This document shows, piece after piece, positions 7,558 to 15,626 of a DNA stretch of 59,325 bases (its first letter is position 1; each line of letters starts with the position of its first letter). The stretch lies in NCBI GenBank assembly GCA_002423105.1, contig DIUT01000041.1, forward strand, positions 11,120-70,444, written 5' to 3'. This stretch comes from Geobacter sp. UBA6151 (GTDB lineage Bacteria > Desulfobacterota > Desulfuromonadia > Geobacterales > Pseudopelobacteraceae). The translations under genes and the position numbers were made by a program. The notes beneath the pieces are model-generated. The model saw nothing but the letters and a program-made list of their open reading frames with translations, was not told where the DNA came from and did not search any database.

Positions 7558-9546
7558 TCACAGCTGGCACGTGGTACTCTTCATCGACTCCAGCTCCTTG
7601 ACCACCTCAGCCCCTTGTGCACGCCGGGCTTCCATATTGTCGAACATATCACTGACCATGGCACTGACCGATTCCACCGTGCGTCTTATCCGCTGGGTAT
7701 CATCCACCTGTGACGAGGTGGATTTGACCATTTCATGGGCCATTTCCTTGATCGTCTCAATGGCGCGGGCAATACTGCGGGTTGCCTTGGCTTGATCCTT
7801 GGAGGCATTGAATATCTGGGCGGTCATGGTGCTGACATCTTCCATGGAGCGGGCCACCAGCTGCACGCTGGTAGACTGTTCTTCCGTTGCCTGCTTGATC
7901 TCCTGGGTCATCTCCATAGAACAGACGGAACGGTCATAAATGGCTTGCAGCGTTTCACCCATGGCATGGCCTAGAGCGACCCCGCGGCTGACCAGCCCTT
8001 TTGTGGAGGTTATCGTACCGGCGGCCTGGCGTGATTCAAACATGATCTCGTCGATGATGCCGGTAATCTCACCGGTGGAGTGTCCGGTCTGCAAGGACAG
8101 GTTGCGGATCTCGTCCGCCACCACGCCGAAGCTTCTACCGTATTCTCCGGCCTGGGCAGCAATGATAGAGGCGTTCAGTGCCAGCAGGTTGGTACGCTTG
8201 GTGATATCGTTGATCACGCTGACGATGTTTTCGATTCTGGTGCTCTTCTCCGCCAAACGGGTAATGCCGGCGTACGATTCTTCAACGGAGTGCTGAATCT
8301 CCGCCAAAAATCCGATGGTTTCGTTGACCGCCATGCGCCCTGCTTCTGTCTGGGACTGCACCTGGCTCGAAACCTCGTGGGACATGGCCGCGCTACGCTC
8401 GACGCTGGTGATGGTGGAGGCGATCTCTTCCATTGCCGACGCTGCCTGATGAACGATCCCGGCCAGGGTATCCAGATTGCGGGAAACTTCTTCGATGGCC
8501 ACCGAGATTTCGTTGACCGCCGTGCTGGTTTCATCAACGGATGCCATGGCTCCTTCCGACGCCGAGGCTATCACCGCCGCGCCGTCCGCCACGGACTCGA
8601 TTCTTTCCCACAGGGCTGACTCATTGCGCACATACTGAACACGATGGCTGAGCAGGAAAGAAAAGGAACTTTCCAGTTCGCTGGTCAGGGTATCAATGGA
8701 AGTGAGCAGGTTGATGCGGGTGATGGCGTTGGCCACCTGATCGGCAAACAGCATGATGGTGTCAAGGTCGGATTCATTCAGAGCACGGCGGGAACGCTTG
8801 TTGTCAATGGCAAAGGCGCCCACGGCAGCCCCCTTGACCACCATGGGGCAGATGATGAAATTGCGGGAACGTAGCGCCTCGATCCGGTCATGGGGCGGTT
8901 GCAGGTGATAGTCGCTGCTGTAGCGGGTAATGTCGTCAATCAAGTATGGCTTACGCTCGATAATACTTTTGTAGATGACCCCGATATTCTCATCCACCGG
9001 CAGGGTGACCCCCTCCAGCGCTTCGGCATCGCTGCCGCTTGCCGTAACAAAACGCAGCTTCTGGCCATTCTGGGCCAGCATCAGAATATTGACCCGCTCA
9101 TAGCCCAGCACATCATGGATCCCTTCGGCGCAGAGCAGCAATACCTCCTCCAGATTCAGCGAAGTCTGAATACGGCTGCTGATATGGTGAAAATTCTTGA
9201 TGTTGCTGTCCAGCACCACAAAGCGGTTTTCAAACACCTCTTTCTGGGCCGCCACTTCCTGGTGCAGATCATCAAGCTCTTTGGCACGGGTCAGCAGTTC
9301 ATCGCCGTTTTTTCCGATCAGGAATCCGGTAACGCCCAGCACCACTGACGTACCCAGTCCCATATACGTGTACAGTGACAGGTGTTTGGCATCTTTTACG
9401 ACATCAAAAAAAATCTGGTCCATGAGCGACTGGCCATGGTCGGCAAAAAAGATCAGCCGCAACAATATCCAGCCGATCGGCGCGCCAAGGCCCATCAGAA
9501 CGCCCAGGATGGCGTAACCCCTGCTATGGCTGACAACGAAACTCAT
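7558..9546 (-). CDS. GAF-domain methyl-accepting chemotaxis protein
   Basis: Two membrane helices near the N-terminus (about 12-32 and 57-77) with only a short loop between them, then a coiled coil, a GAF domain (about 120-275, including LRFVTASGSD and NFIICPMVVKGAAVGAF) and the chemoreceptor signalling region (about 300-662). The sensor is therefore cytoplasmic. The hairpin tip reads TKRTNLLALNASIIAAQAGE, where canonical receptors have DQTNLLALNAAIEAARAGE. The change of the conserved Glu and Arg could alter its coupling to CheW/CheA. Its start overlaps the stop of the PilZ gene by 4 bp, suggesting c-di-GMP-linked regulation of this receptor. Confidence 0.9.
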   Translation of the reverse strand: MSFVVSHSRGYAILGVLMGLGAPIGWILLRLIFFADHGQSLMDQIFFDVVKDAKHLSLYTYMGLGTSVVLGVTGFLIGKNGDELLTRAKELDDLHQEVAAQKEVFENRFVVLDSNIKNFHHISSRIQTSLNLEEVLLLCAEGIHDVLGYERVNILMLAQNGQKLRFVTASGSDAEALEGVTLPVDENIGVIYKSIIERKPYLIDDITRYSSDYHLQPPHDRIEALRSRNFIICPMVVKGAAVGAFAIDNKRSRRALNESDLDTIMLFADQVANAITRINLLTSIDTLTSELESSFSFLLSHRVQYVRNESALWERIESVADGAAVIASASEGAMASVDETSTAVNEISVAIEEVSRNLDTLAGIVHQAASAMEEIASTITSVERSAAMSHEVSSQVQSQTEAGRMAVNETIGFLAEIQHSVEESYAGITRLAEKSTRIENIVSVINDITKRTNLLALNASIIAAQAGEYGRSFGVVADEIRNLSLQTGHSTGEITGIIDEIMFESRQAAGTITSTKGLVSRGVALGHAMGETLQAIYDRSVCSMEMTQEIKQATEEQSTSVQLVARSMEDVSTMTAQIFNASKDQAKATRSIARAIETIKEMAHEMVKSTSSQVDDTQRIRRTVESVSAMVSDMFDNMEARRAQGAEVVKELESMKSTTCQL

Positions 9547-9947
9547 GGCGTCTCCATGCCGTCTCCGTGCTCTGCGGCTCCCGATGCGATCTTCTCGTCG
9601 ATATCAGAGAATATCTCATCCATCACCTTTTCTGCATCGGCCATATTGTAGGAAATGATATTACGCAGGTGGGTATAGGAATCCAGGTCGATCATTTGAA
9701 AACGGAAGGCAATGTCACTGTCAGTGATACGACAGACACGCCCGGTAAAAGCAACGGCAATTTCAGGCTCAGTGCCCGGAAGGCTGATGGTGATATCCAC
9801 CACCTCACCCATCTGCAACTTTTCGTCGGTATCAAGCAGAAGCCCATTCATGGACAGGTTGCTGACCTTGCCCTGGAAACTGCGTCCGCCGGTAGAAACC
9901 GTTGCCATAACATGGAACTCAACCCGCGAGAACTTCCGTGTACTCAT
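9543..9947 (-). CDS. PilZ-domain c-di-GMP-binding protein
   Basis: A 134-residue protein with both PilZ signatures: the N-terminal RxxxR-type motif (RKFSR at 4-8) and the second motif in the first beta strands (NLSMNGLLL, matching (D/N)xSxxG). A beta-barrel pattern follows up to about residue 105, then an acidic helical tail. PilZ domains bind c-di-GMP and act by protein contact. The stop overlaps the start of the GAF chemoreceptor gene (ATGA), so the pair is probably coupled; an interaction between the two proteins would be the simplest idea but is not shown. Confidence 0.87.
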   Translation of the reverse strand: MSTRKFSRVEFHVMATVSTGGRSFQGKVSNLSMNGLLLDTDEKLQMGEVVDITISLPGTEPEIAVAFTGRVCRITDSDIAFRFQMIDLDSYTHLRNIISYNMADAEKVMDEIFSDIDEKIASGAAEHGDGMETP

Positions 9948-10059
9948 ACCACACCTCGTCCAGTGACGTTAAGAAACGGTTCTTTTCCGCCCTGGCAGCG
10001 TCAATCTGCGGGATTCCTTGCCAGAACAAAAACTCCTCGTTTCCGATCTAAAAACCAAA

Positions 10060-11037
10060 TCATGCCTTACCGGCAGATCCCAGTACCGCTTCGTTTTTAT
10101 GCTTGATCAGCTTGATCAGCTCCTTGCGGGCTTCCCCCAGGTACTTGCGTGGGTCGAATTCCTTGGGATCCTTGCCAAAATACTCCCGAATCTTGGCGGT
10201 CACCGCCAGACGCCCATCGGAATCGATGTTGATTTTGCAGACAGCCGATGCTGCTGCCTGACGAAGCTGTTCTTCCGGCACCCCAACCGCCCCTTCCATC
10301 TTGCCGCCGTACTGGTTGATCAGATTGACATACTCCTGCACCACTGAAGAGGCTCCGTGCAGAACAATGGGGAAACCGGGAATCCGCTTCTCGCACTCTT
10401 CCAGAATATCAAAGCGTAGCGGCGGCACCGGCTGACCGGCCTTGAACTTGTAAGCGCCATGGCTGGTACCAATGGAAATGGCCAGGGAATCAACCCCGGT
10501 CTTTTTCACAAAGTCTTCCACCTCTTCCGGCCTGGTATAGGTTGAATGCTCCGAGGAGACTTCATCTTCGATCCCGGCCAGCACTCCCAGTTCACCCTCC
10601 ACCGTTACATCATGCTTGTGGGCATACTCCACCACCTGCTTACACAGCGCAACATTCTCCTCAAAGGGCAGATGGGAACCATCGATCATGACTGACGAGA
10701 AGCCGCTGTCCACACAGGATTTGCACAACTCGAAGGAATCTCCATGGTCAAGGTGCAAGGCAACCGGAATATTCGAACCCAGCTCACGGGCCATCTGCAC
10801 CGCTCCCATGGCCATGTAGCGCAGCATGGTTTCATTGGCATAGCTACGGGCACCCTTTGACACCTGGATGATGACCGGCGAATTGGTTTCCACACAGGCA
10901 ACAACAATGGCCTGGAGCTGTTCAAGGTTATTGAAGTTGTAAGCAGGGATCGCGTATTTTCCTGCCATCGCCCTTGCAAACATCTCCCGGGTATTGGCCA
11001 GACCCAGCTCACTGTAATGTACCTGCCGCTTCTCCAT
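10060..11037 (-). CDS. fba: Class II fructose-1,6-bisphosphate aldolase
   Basis: Full-length (325 residues) zinc-dependent aldolase of glycolysis and gluconeogenesis: cleaves or forms fructose 1,6-bisphosphate from DHAP and glyceraldehyde 3-phosphate. Diagnostic motifs are the N-terminal AIPAYNFNNLEQ, the catalytic/zinc segment ALHLDHGDS, the SVMIDGSHLPFEEN strand, EGELG, IGTSHGAYK and VLHGASS. The C-terminal part with NIDSDGRLA is typical of the subgroup found in deltaproteobacteria and many Gram-positives. An upstream GGAGGGCG precedes the start. It is transcribed away from mnmH with a short intergenic region between the starts. No downstream terminator hairpin is evident in the 112 bp before the PilZ start. 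Confidence 0.95.
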   Translation of the reverse strand: MEKRQVHYSELGLANTREMFARAMAGKYAIPAYNFNNLEQLQAIVVACVETNSPVIIQVSKGARSYANETMLRYMAMGAVQMARELGSNIPVALHLDHGDSFELCKSCVDSGFSSVMIDGSHLPFEENVALCKQVVEYAHKHDVTVEGELGVLAGIEDEVSSEHSTYTRPEEVEDFVKKTGVDSLAISIGTSHGAYKFKAGQPVPPLRFDILEECEKRIPGFPIVLHGASSVVQEYVNLINQYGGKMEGAVGVPEEQLRQAAASAVCKINIDSDGRLAVTAKIREYFGKDPKEFDPRKYLGEARKELIKLIKHKNEAVLGSAGKA

Positions 11038-11178
11038 GACGCCCTCCTGGTATCAGTATACTTGAAATAGCTGCTGTCTCCTTGCAAATCACCGCTAAAG
11101 AGTGTTTATATGTATCATCGAACACCCGCCATGGCAAGGGTGAACACCGAAAAAACCACGCAGGAGCGCCACGCCCCC

Positions 11179-12213
11179 ATGCCCTGTTCCATTGCTTTCA
11201 CCACCTCTTTACTGACCAGCCATTGCATTGTGGACGCCCGCACACCACTGGAATTTGTAGAGGACCATCTGCCCGGCGCCATCAATGTTCCGATCCTGAC
11301 CAACGCGGAACGGGTAGAGATCGGCACTCTCTACAAGCAGCAGGGGCCGCAGATTGCCAGGGAACGCGGCTTGCAACTCACCTGTCATCGCTTTCCCGCA
11401 ATCGTAGCCACCATCGCGGAAGCCGCAGCCGGACGGCCGGTGCTGGTCTACTGTTGGCGCGGCGGCCTGCGCAGCGAATCCGTGGCCATGCTGCTGGAAA
11501 TGACCGGTTACCCGGTGGTCAAACTGTCCGGCGGTTACAAATCGTTCCGGGCTGTTGTCAATGCTTTTTTCGAAGAGTTCCAGCCCCCTGCCCCGCTGAT
11601 GGTACTGCACGGCATGACCGGCTCAGGCAAAACCGAATTCCTGCTGCGTCTGGCCCGTAACGGATGGAGCACCGTGGATCTGGAGGGGCTGGCCCGCCAC
11701 CGGGGATCTGCTTTCGGTTCGATGGGCATGGGAGAACAGCCGCCCCAGAAACAGTTTGAAACCCGCCTGTGGGACGCATTCAACAGATTACCGGCTGGCC
11801 AGCCCATTATCCTGGAAGGTGAAAGCAAACGGATCGGCAAGCTTACCCTGCCGGGCAACCTGTATGAAGTAATGGCCGAAAACACCAAAATCTGGTGCAA
11901 GGTCTCCGTGGAAACCCGTGTCAACCGCCTGGCAACGGAATATGCTCATGAAGCGTACCGCCAGCCCATGGCAGAGGCACTTGAACGGATCAGAAAAAAA
12001 CTGGGCGGAGAACAGTATGTCAACCTGAAACAGCTCTTGGACTCGTGGCAGATCGCAGACCTTGCACGGGGATTGATTGAACAGTATTACGACCGGCTCT
12101 ACTACCGGGTACGGCACTGGGAACCGCAAGCAACCATCAGCCTGGAAGAGTATGACATTGCAGAAAAACAGCTGGCGGATATCTGTGGCCAACTTGCCGG
12201 ACAGAAGCAGTAA
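11179..12213 (+). CDS. mnmH: tRNA 2-selenouridine synthase
   Basis: Replaces sulfur by selenium in the wobble 2-thiouridine of tRNA Lys, Glu and Gln using selenophosphate (SelU/YbbB). The N-terminal rhodanese domain has VDARTPLEF, DHLPGAINVP, KQQG and the active Cys in YCWRGGLRS (C92 from the chosen start). The C-terminal P-loop domain has GMTGSGKTE, then LEGLARHRGSAFG, a family hallmark. Family members begin about 15 residues before the first rhodanese strand, which favours this ATG although its AGGAG lies 12 nt away; an in-frame ATG at 11110 with AAGAG 7 nt upstream is the alternative. Its presence implies that the cell makes selenophosphate (selD), which is not in this window. Confidence 0.93.
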   Translation: MPCSIAFTTSLLTSHCIVDARTPLEFVEDHLPGAINVPILTNAERVEIGTLYKQQGPQIARERGLQLTCHRFPAIVATIAEAAAGRPVLVYCWRGGLRSESVAMLLEMTGYPVVKLSGGYKSFRAVVNAFFEEFQPPAPLMVLHGMTGSGKTEFLLRLARNGWSTVDLEGLARHRGSAFGSMGMGEQPPQKQFETRLWDAFNRLPAGQPIILEGESKRIGKLTLPGNLYEVMAENTKIWCKVSVETRVNRLATEYAHEAYRQPMAEALERIRKKLGGEQYVNLKQLLDSWQIADLARGLIEQYYDRLYYRVRHWEPQATISLEEYDIAEKQLADICGQLAGQKQ

Positions 12214-12228
12214 CGGAGCCGCCTGAAG

Positions 12229-12870
12229 CTACTGCTGACCATGTTGAATGGCATACCGCCTGAGCGCCTTCATACCGCTCAAATGCAGTTTGTCAATAAT
12301 TCTTGCGCAGTACGTCTCCACAGTACGGACACTGATGTCAAATACACCGGCTATATCAGCAGTGGAGTCGCCCTTGCCCAGCAGGGCCAGAATCTGTTGT
12401 TCCCGCTGACTTAACAGCGGAACGCGCGGCGTCGATGGTGCCGAAAGTGCCTTGTTCGCCAAACTCTGGGCCGCCCGCGGGCTTATGAAACGCTGTCCAC
12501 CCAGCACATCAGACACAGCCGTCAGCAACGTGTCAGATACCTCACGCTTGGCAACATAGCCGTTAGCTCCCTCGGCAAAAGACTTTTCAATGGTTTCGGC
12601 ATCTTCGTGCATGGAATACACCAGCACGGCAGCCCCCTGTTCACGCAGCGGCGCAATGAGTCCAAGACCGTTTTCCTCGCCAAGCGACAGATCCAGAAGC
12701 ACCAGCTCGGCATCGTACAGCCCTTTCTGCTGAAAAGCCTCCGCTCCTCCGGCAGCACCGCCGCAAACGTCATAGCCTTCCTGAAGCAGCAACAGCTTCA
12801 AACCCTGCCTCACTGCCGGATGATCATCAATCAGAAAGATGCGCACACTGCGTTCAGTATCAGTATTCAT
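12229..12870 (-). CDS. NarL/FixJ-family response regulator
   Basis: Receiver domain at residues 8-125 with acidic pair DD (15-16), phospho-acceptor Asp in VLLDLSLG (about 59-60), Ser in VYSMHE and Lys in AKREV. The C-terminal LuxR-type HTH (about 148-205) has LSQREQQILALLGKG and TVETYCARIIDKL, the recognition helix. It therefore probably binds DNA after phosphorylation. It lies 6 bp downstream of the histidine kinase gene, its obvious partner. The gene converges on mnmH with 15 bp between stop codons. Confidence 0.92.
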   Translation of the reverse strand: MNTDTERSVRIFLIDDHPAVRQGLKLLLLQEGYDVCGGAAGGAEAFQQKGLYDAELVLLDLSLGEENGLGLIAPLREQGAAVLVYSMHEDAETIEKSFAEGANGYVAKREVSDTLLTAVSDVLGGQRFISPRAAQSLANKALSAPSTPRVPLLSQREQQILALLGKGDSTADIAGVFDISVRTVETYCARIIDKLHLSGMKALRRYAIQHGQQ

Positions 12871-12876
12871 ACGGGA

Positions 12877-14844
12877 TCAAACCTCCAGGGAATCGGCAGG
12901 ACAAGGTACGATACAGGTTACCAGGGTTCCTCCGCCTTCAGCCCCGGCAACAGACAGTGTGCCACCGATAACTCTTGCACGGTGGGACATGATACTCATA
13001 CCCAGCCCTCCCCGTATTCCTGCCGTTGCCGTGATGCCAACTCCGTTATCTTGTACGGTCAGCATGACCTGCCTGTTGTTCTGACAGCGCAGGGTAACGA
13101 CAATGCGGCTTGCCTGTGCATGCTTTACCGCATTGGTGATTGCCTCCTGCGCAATACGACACAATTTGTCCATACCGGCATGGGTGCATTGCTGACAATC
13201 ACCCTCCCGGCTAAAGTCAATGGTGATACCGCTGGATTGCGACAGCTTGAACACCAGGGCCTCCAGTGACCTGACAACATTGTCGGCTTCCGGCTCCAGC
13301 GGCCATAACCCGCGGGACAGATCGTAGGCCTGGTTAACAGATTCCTCCAGAAGAGAACCAAGTTGCATCAAATCCGCTCGTATCTCTTCCGCTTCAGCCG
13401 GTTTCCGTTCCAGTACCAGACAGCGCAACCGGGCGCCGGTCAGCTGCTGGCAGAGTCCGTCATGCAACTCATGGCTGATACGCCGACGCGCCTCTTCGGC
13501 GACATGCACAATTTCCCGTTCCAGGCGGTTTCTCTCGGCAATTTCCGCTTCCATGACAGCATTTTTGTCAGAGAGTTCACCGGACAGTCGTTCGACAGCA
13601 AAAAAGGCATTGGAAAAGCGTAAGGATAGCGCAAATGCCTGAAACAGAACAAAAATGAACATGCCGATATGAATCAGACTTATGGAGTCGATCAGTTGCA
13701 TGTTGTACAGCATGTCGTTGATACCGGCATATCCCAGAAAAACAAAACCGGCAAGAATGAATACAGCCCCCTCACGCCCTCGCTGTACTGCCCTGAACAA
13801 CAGAGACAGACTGCATCCAATCATCACGATTGAAAACAGAAAGTAGAGCGGCATGGCAGACGTAAAAGTAAACGTCGAGGCAAAAATCCCCAGCGCAGTA
13901 AAACCCAAGGCCATCAGCCATGCTGCTTTTTGCAGAAAACGACAGCATTCACCGGGATAGAGAGCACAGAAAAAACCGTAGCCGACCGGCACGGACAGCA
14001 CAACAATGATCAAGTCGATCCTATTGAACAGCCACATGGGCATCTGTCCCGTGAAAAGATTGATAACCAGGCCGCCGGAATGGGAAACAAGAAAGAATGC
14101 CATCCAGAGCATGCAGTAGATGCCGAAATAGAGCGGCGTGATATCCTTTCTGCGGAAAAAGTACAAAACGATATGGTAGAGCCCCATGACCAGCAGACTA
14201 CCGGTGTAGAAAAGAGCAGTTCCCCATTTCCTGAGCTGGGTAGCATGGAGTGTGTCTGCGGGCCCTATACGAATGGCACTGATGACCCCGCCGTCACGAT
14301 AATGATAGTTTGTTATCTGAAGAACTACTTCCAGTTGATGACTTTCAGCAGGAAGTTTCACCTGTTGAACCGACAGGCCGGGAATTTCTTCGGCAACGGT
14401 TCTGCCAACAGTTCCGTTTTCAACCAACAGTTTATTGTTAACCCAAATCCGGTACGCAGAACGGATATTGCCAAGGTGGAGTGCCAGCTCACGGCTTGGT
14501 GTCCCGGAAAGTACGTTCAGGCGAAATGTGGCATAGCCTCTTCTGGATAGTACTGTACCTTCCGGTTTCAGGTGATGCCAAGTGTTGGGAAGTGAAAGGA
14601 AAGCACTGTAGGGAGGGGGATCTGCACGGCGAAAGTCCTCTGGTGACAACAGTTGTTGCCAGTAAAACTCCCATTCGCCGCTAAGATCAACGGAACCGCT
14701 TGTATCGAAATCCCACGCAGAAAGATCGATGACCCCCTGCCGGGCGCGTGGCGGCACATCCTCTGTGCGCGCACACCCCCAAAATAGTGGTAGCAGCACA
14801 AGCAGAATTGCGAAGAAAAACTGTCTGAGCGGTATCATTGGCAT
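12877..14844 (-). CDS. 7TM-DISM sensor histidine kinase (lipoprotein-like N-terminus)
   Basis: The N-terminus has a hydrophobic core ending in LFWGC, a lipobox-like site, followed by a periplasmic beta-sandwich domain (about 35-185, 7TMR-DISMED2-like with LSGEWEFYW and HLGNIRSAYRIWVNN). Seven membrane helices span about 195-405 (7TMR-DISM). A coiled coil and a HisKA_3 domain follow with the phospho-accepting His in RRISHELHDGLCQQLTGA, then an HATPase_c domain (N-box AQEAITNAVKHA, G-box GVGITATAGIRGGLGM). This class senses extracellular ligands, often carbohydrates. An in-frame TTG 39 bp further upstream could also start translation; the ATG chosen leaves a normal signal peptide. It is paired with the downstream NarL-type regulator. 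Confidence 0.9.
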   Translation of the reverse strand: MPMIPLRQFFFAILLVLLPLFWGCARTEDVPPRARQGVIDLSAWDFDTSGSVDLSGEWEFYWQQLLSPEDFRRADPPPYSAFLSLPNTWHHLKPEGTVLSRRGYATFRLNVLSGTPSRELALHLGNIRSAYRIWVNNKLLVENGTVGRTVAEEIPGLSVQQVKLPAESHQLEVVLQITNYHYRDGGVISAIRIGPADTLHATQLRKWGTALFYTGSLLVMGLYHIVLYFFRRKDITPLYFGIYCMLWMAFFLVSHSGGLVINLFTGQMPMWLFNRIDLIIVVLSVPVGYGFFCALYPGECCRFLQKAAWLMALGFTALGIFASTFTFTSAMPLYFLFSIVMIGCSLSLLFRAVQRGREGAVFILAGFVFLGYAGINDMLYNMQLIDSISLIHIGMFIFVLFQAFALSLRFSNAFFAVERLSGELSDKNAVMEAEIAERNRLEREIVHVAEEARRRISHELHDGLCQQLTGARLRCLVLERKPAEAEEIRADLMQLGSLLEESVNQAYDLSRGLWPLEPEADNVVRSLEALVFKLSQSSGITIDFSREGDCQQCTHAGMDKLCRIAQEAITNAVKHAQASRIVVTLRCQNNRQVMLTVQDNGVGITATAGIRGGLGMSIMSHRARVIGGTLSVAGAEGGGTLVTCIVPCPADSLEV

Positions 14845-15009
14845 ACACGCTGAGACTATACGGAAAAGTTCGTGCCTGTTCAAACTGAATTAAACCGATG
14901 GAACACCGCTGTGTCCGTAATTTCCCGTACAACATTTACGTAATAATCCTTGCATACAGCGTCTACATAGAATTGTATTTTAAACGGCAACTTTGAGCTG
15001 GAGGTAACC

Positions 15010-15223
15010 ATGGCTGAGCAATCTGCAGTCGAGATAGCTGTTCATGAACAAGCCTGCCGGCGATGTGAAATGTGTAGCGATATCTGTCCAACCAAGGTGT
15101 TTGAATTTGACGGGGAAAAACAGCTCTGCGTCGTGAGCCATGCCGAAAAGACTGTAGCGCCTCCTCACCTGCGCCGACATCCGCTCATCGGTGGCCATAA
15201 CCCACAACTACCATCTGGTGTGA
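15010..15223 (+). pseudogene. Decayed 2x[4Fe-4S] ferredoxin
   Basis: The first 45 residues read as a normal dicluster ferredoxin with an intact first cluster motif C-x2-C-x2-C-x3-CP (CRRCEMCSDICP) behind a good ribosome site (GGAGG, 7 nt). After HAEK the frame is broken. The expected second motif is found one base out of phase: LTCADI, then a stretch ending THNYHLV and a TGA at 15221. In the reconstructed frame at least two of the four second-cluster cysteines are replaced (ACT at 15148 and CGC near 15180 instead of TGC). The unshifted frame runs on to 15261 with an unrelated tail. Frameshift plus lost ligands point to a pseudogene rather than a sequencing error alone. A truncated single-cluster protein could still be made. 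Confidence 0.65.
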
Positions 15224-15302
15224 CATCGAGTTCCTGGGCCGGTGTAGCTGATCGGAGTTGAAGGGCAACTTACCCCAATATTGCCCGCGGGTAATCAATA
15301 TG

Positions 15303-15330
15303 TTGACATCAGACAAAACCACAGTATTGT
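15303..15330 (+). promoter_or_regulatory. Possible sigma-70-type promoter for the tusA/chemosensory operon
   Basis: TTGACA at 15303-15308, a 16 bp spacer and TATTGT at 15325-15330 form a promoter-like pair 51 bp before the tusA-like start. A short inverted repeat (GGGCAA/TTGCCC, 15263-15286) lies just upstream and could be an operator or the end of the ferredoxin transcript. Assignment is by eye. Confidence 0.4.
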
Positions 15331-15381
15331 TTGCGGAAATACGGTACATACTGCTTAAACATCCACACAGGAGAATAACAC

Positions 15382-15606
15382 ATGGCTACCCAAACTCTGG
15401 ACTGCCTCGGCATGAAATGTCCTCAACCGACCCTGAAAGTCACGGTTATGTCAACCAAGATGAAACCAGGTGATATTCTTGAGGTTATCGCTGATTGCTC
15501 TACCTTTGAGAAAGACCTGCGCGACTGGTGCACCCGTTCCAAAAAGACAATCCTCTGGATCAAGGACGAAGGCAGCGGCAAAAAACGGGCGCAGATCAAG
15601 TTTTAA
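15382..15606 (+). CDS. TusA/SirA-family sulfur carrier protein
   Basis: A 74-residue single-domain protein with the family hallmark CPxP near the N-terminus (C13 in LGMKCPQPTLK), the cysteine that carries persulfide sulfur. The TusA fold pattern (beta-alpha-beta) is clear: LDCLGMKCPQP, helix, GDILEVIAD, helix with DWCTRS and two closing strands. Relatives deliver sulfur for tRNA thiolation, molybdenum cofactor or dissimilatory sulfur metabolism; extra cysteines at about 39 and 50 are unusual for the tRNA-thiolation type. It precedes the GAF-HD-GYP gene by 20 bp and seems to be the first intact gene of the chemosensory operon. AGGAG lies 8 nt upstream of the start. Confidence 0.88.
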   Translation: MATQTLDCLGMKCPQPTLKVTVMSTKMKPGDILEVIADCSTFEKDLRDWCTRSKKTILWIKDEGSGKKRAQIKF

Positions 15607-15626
15607 CCCCACCTGAAGGAAAAGTA

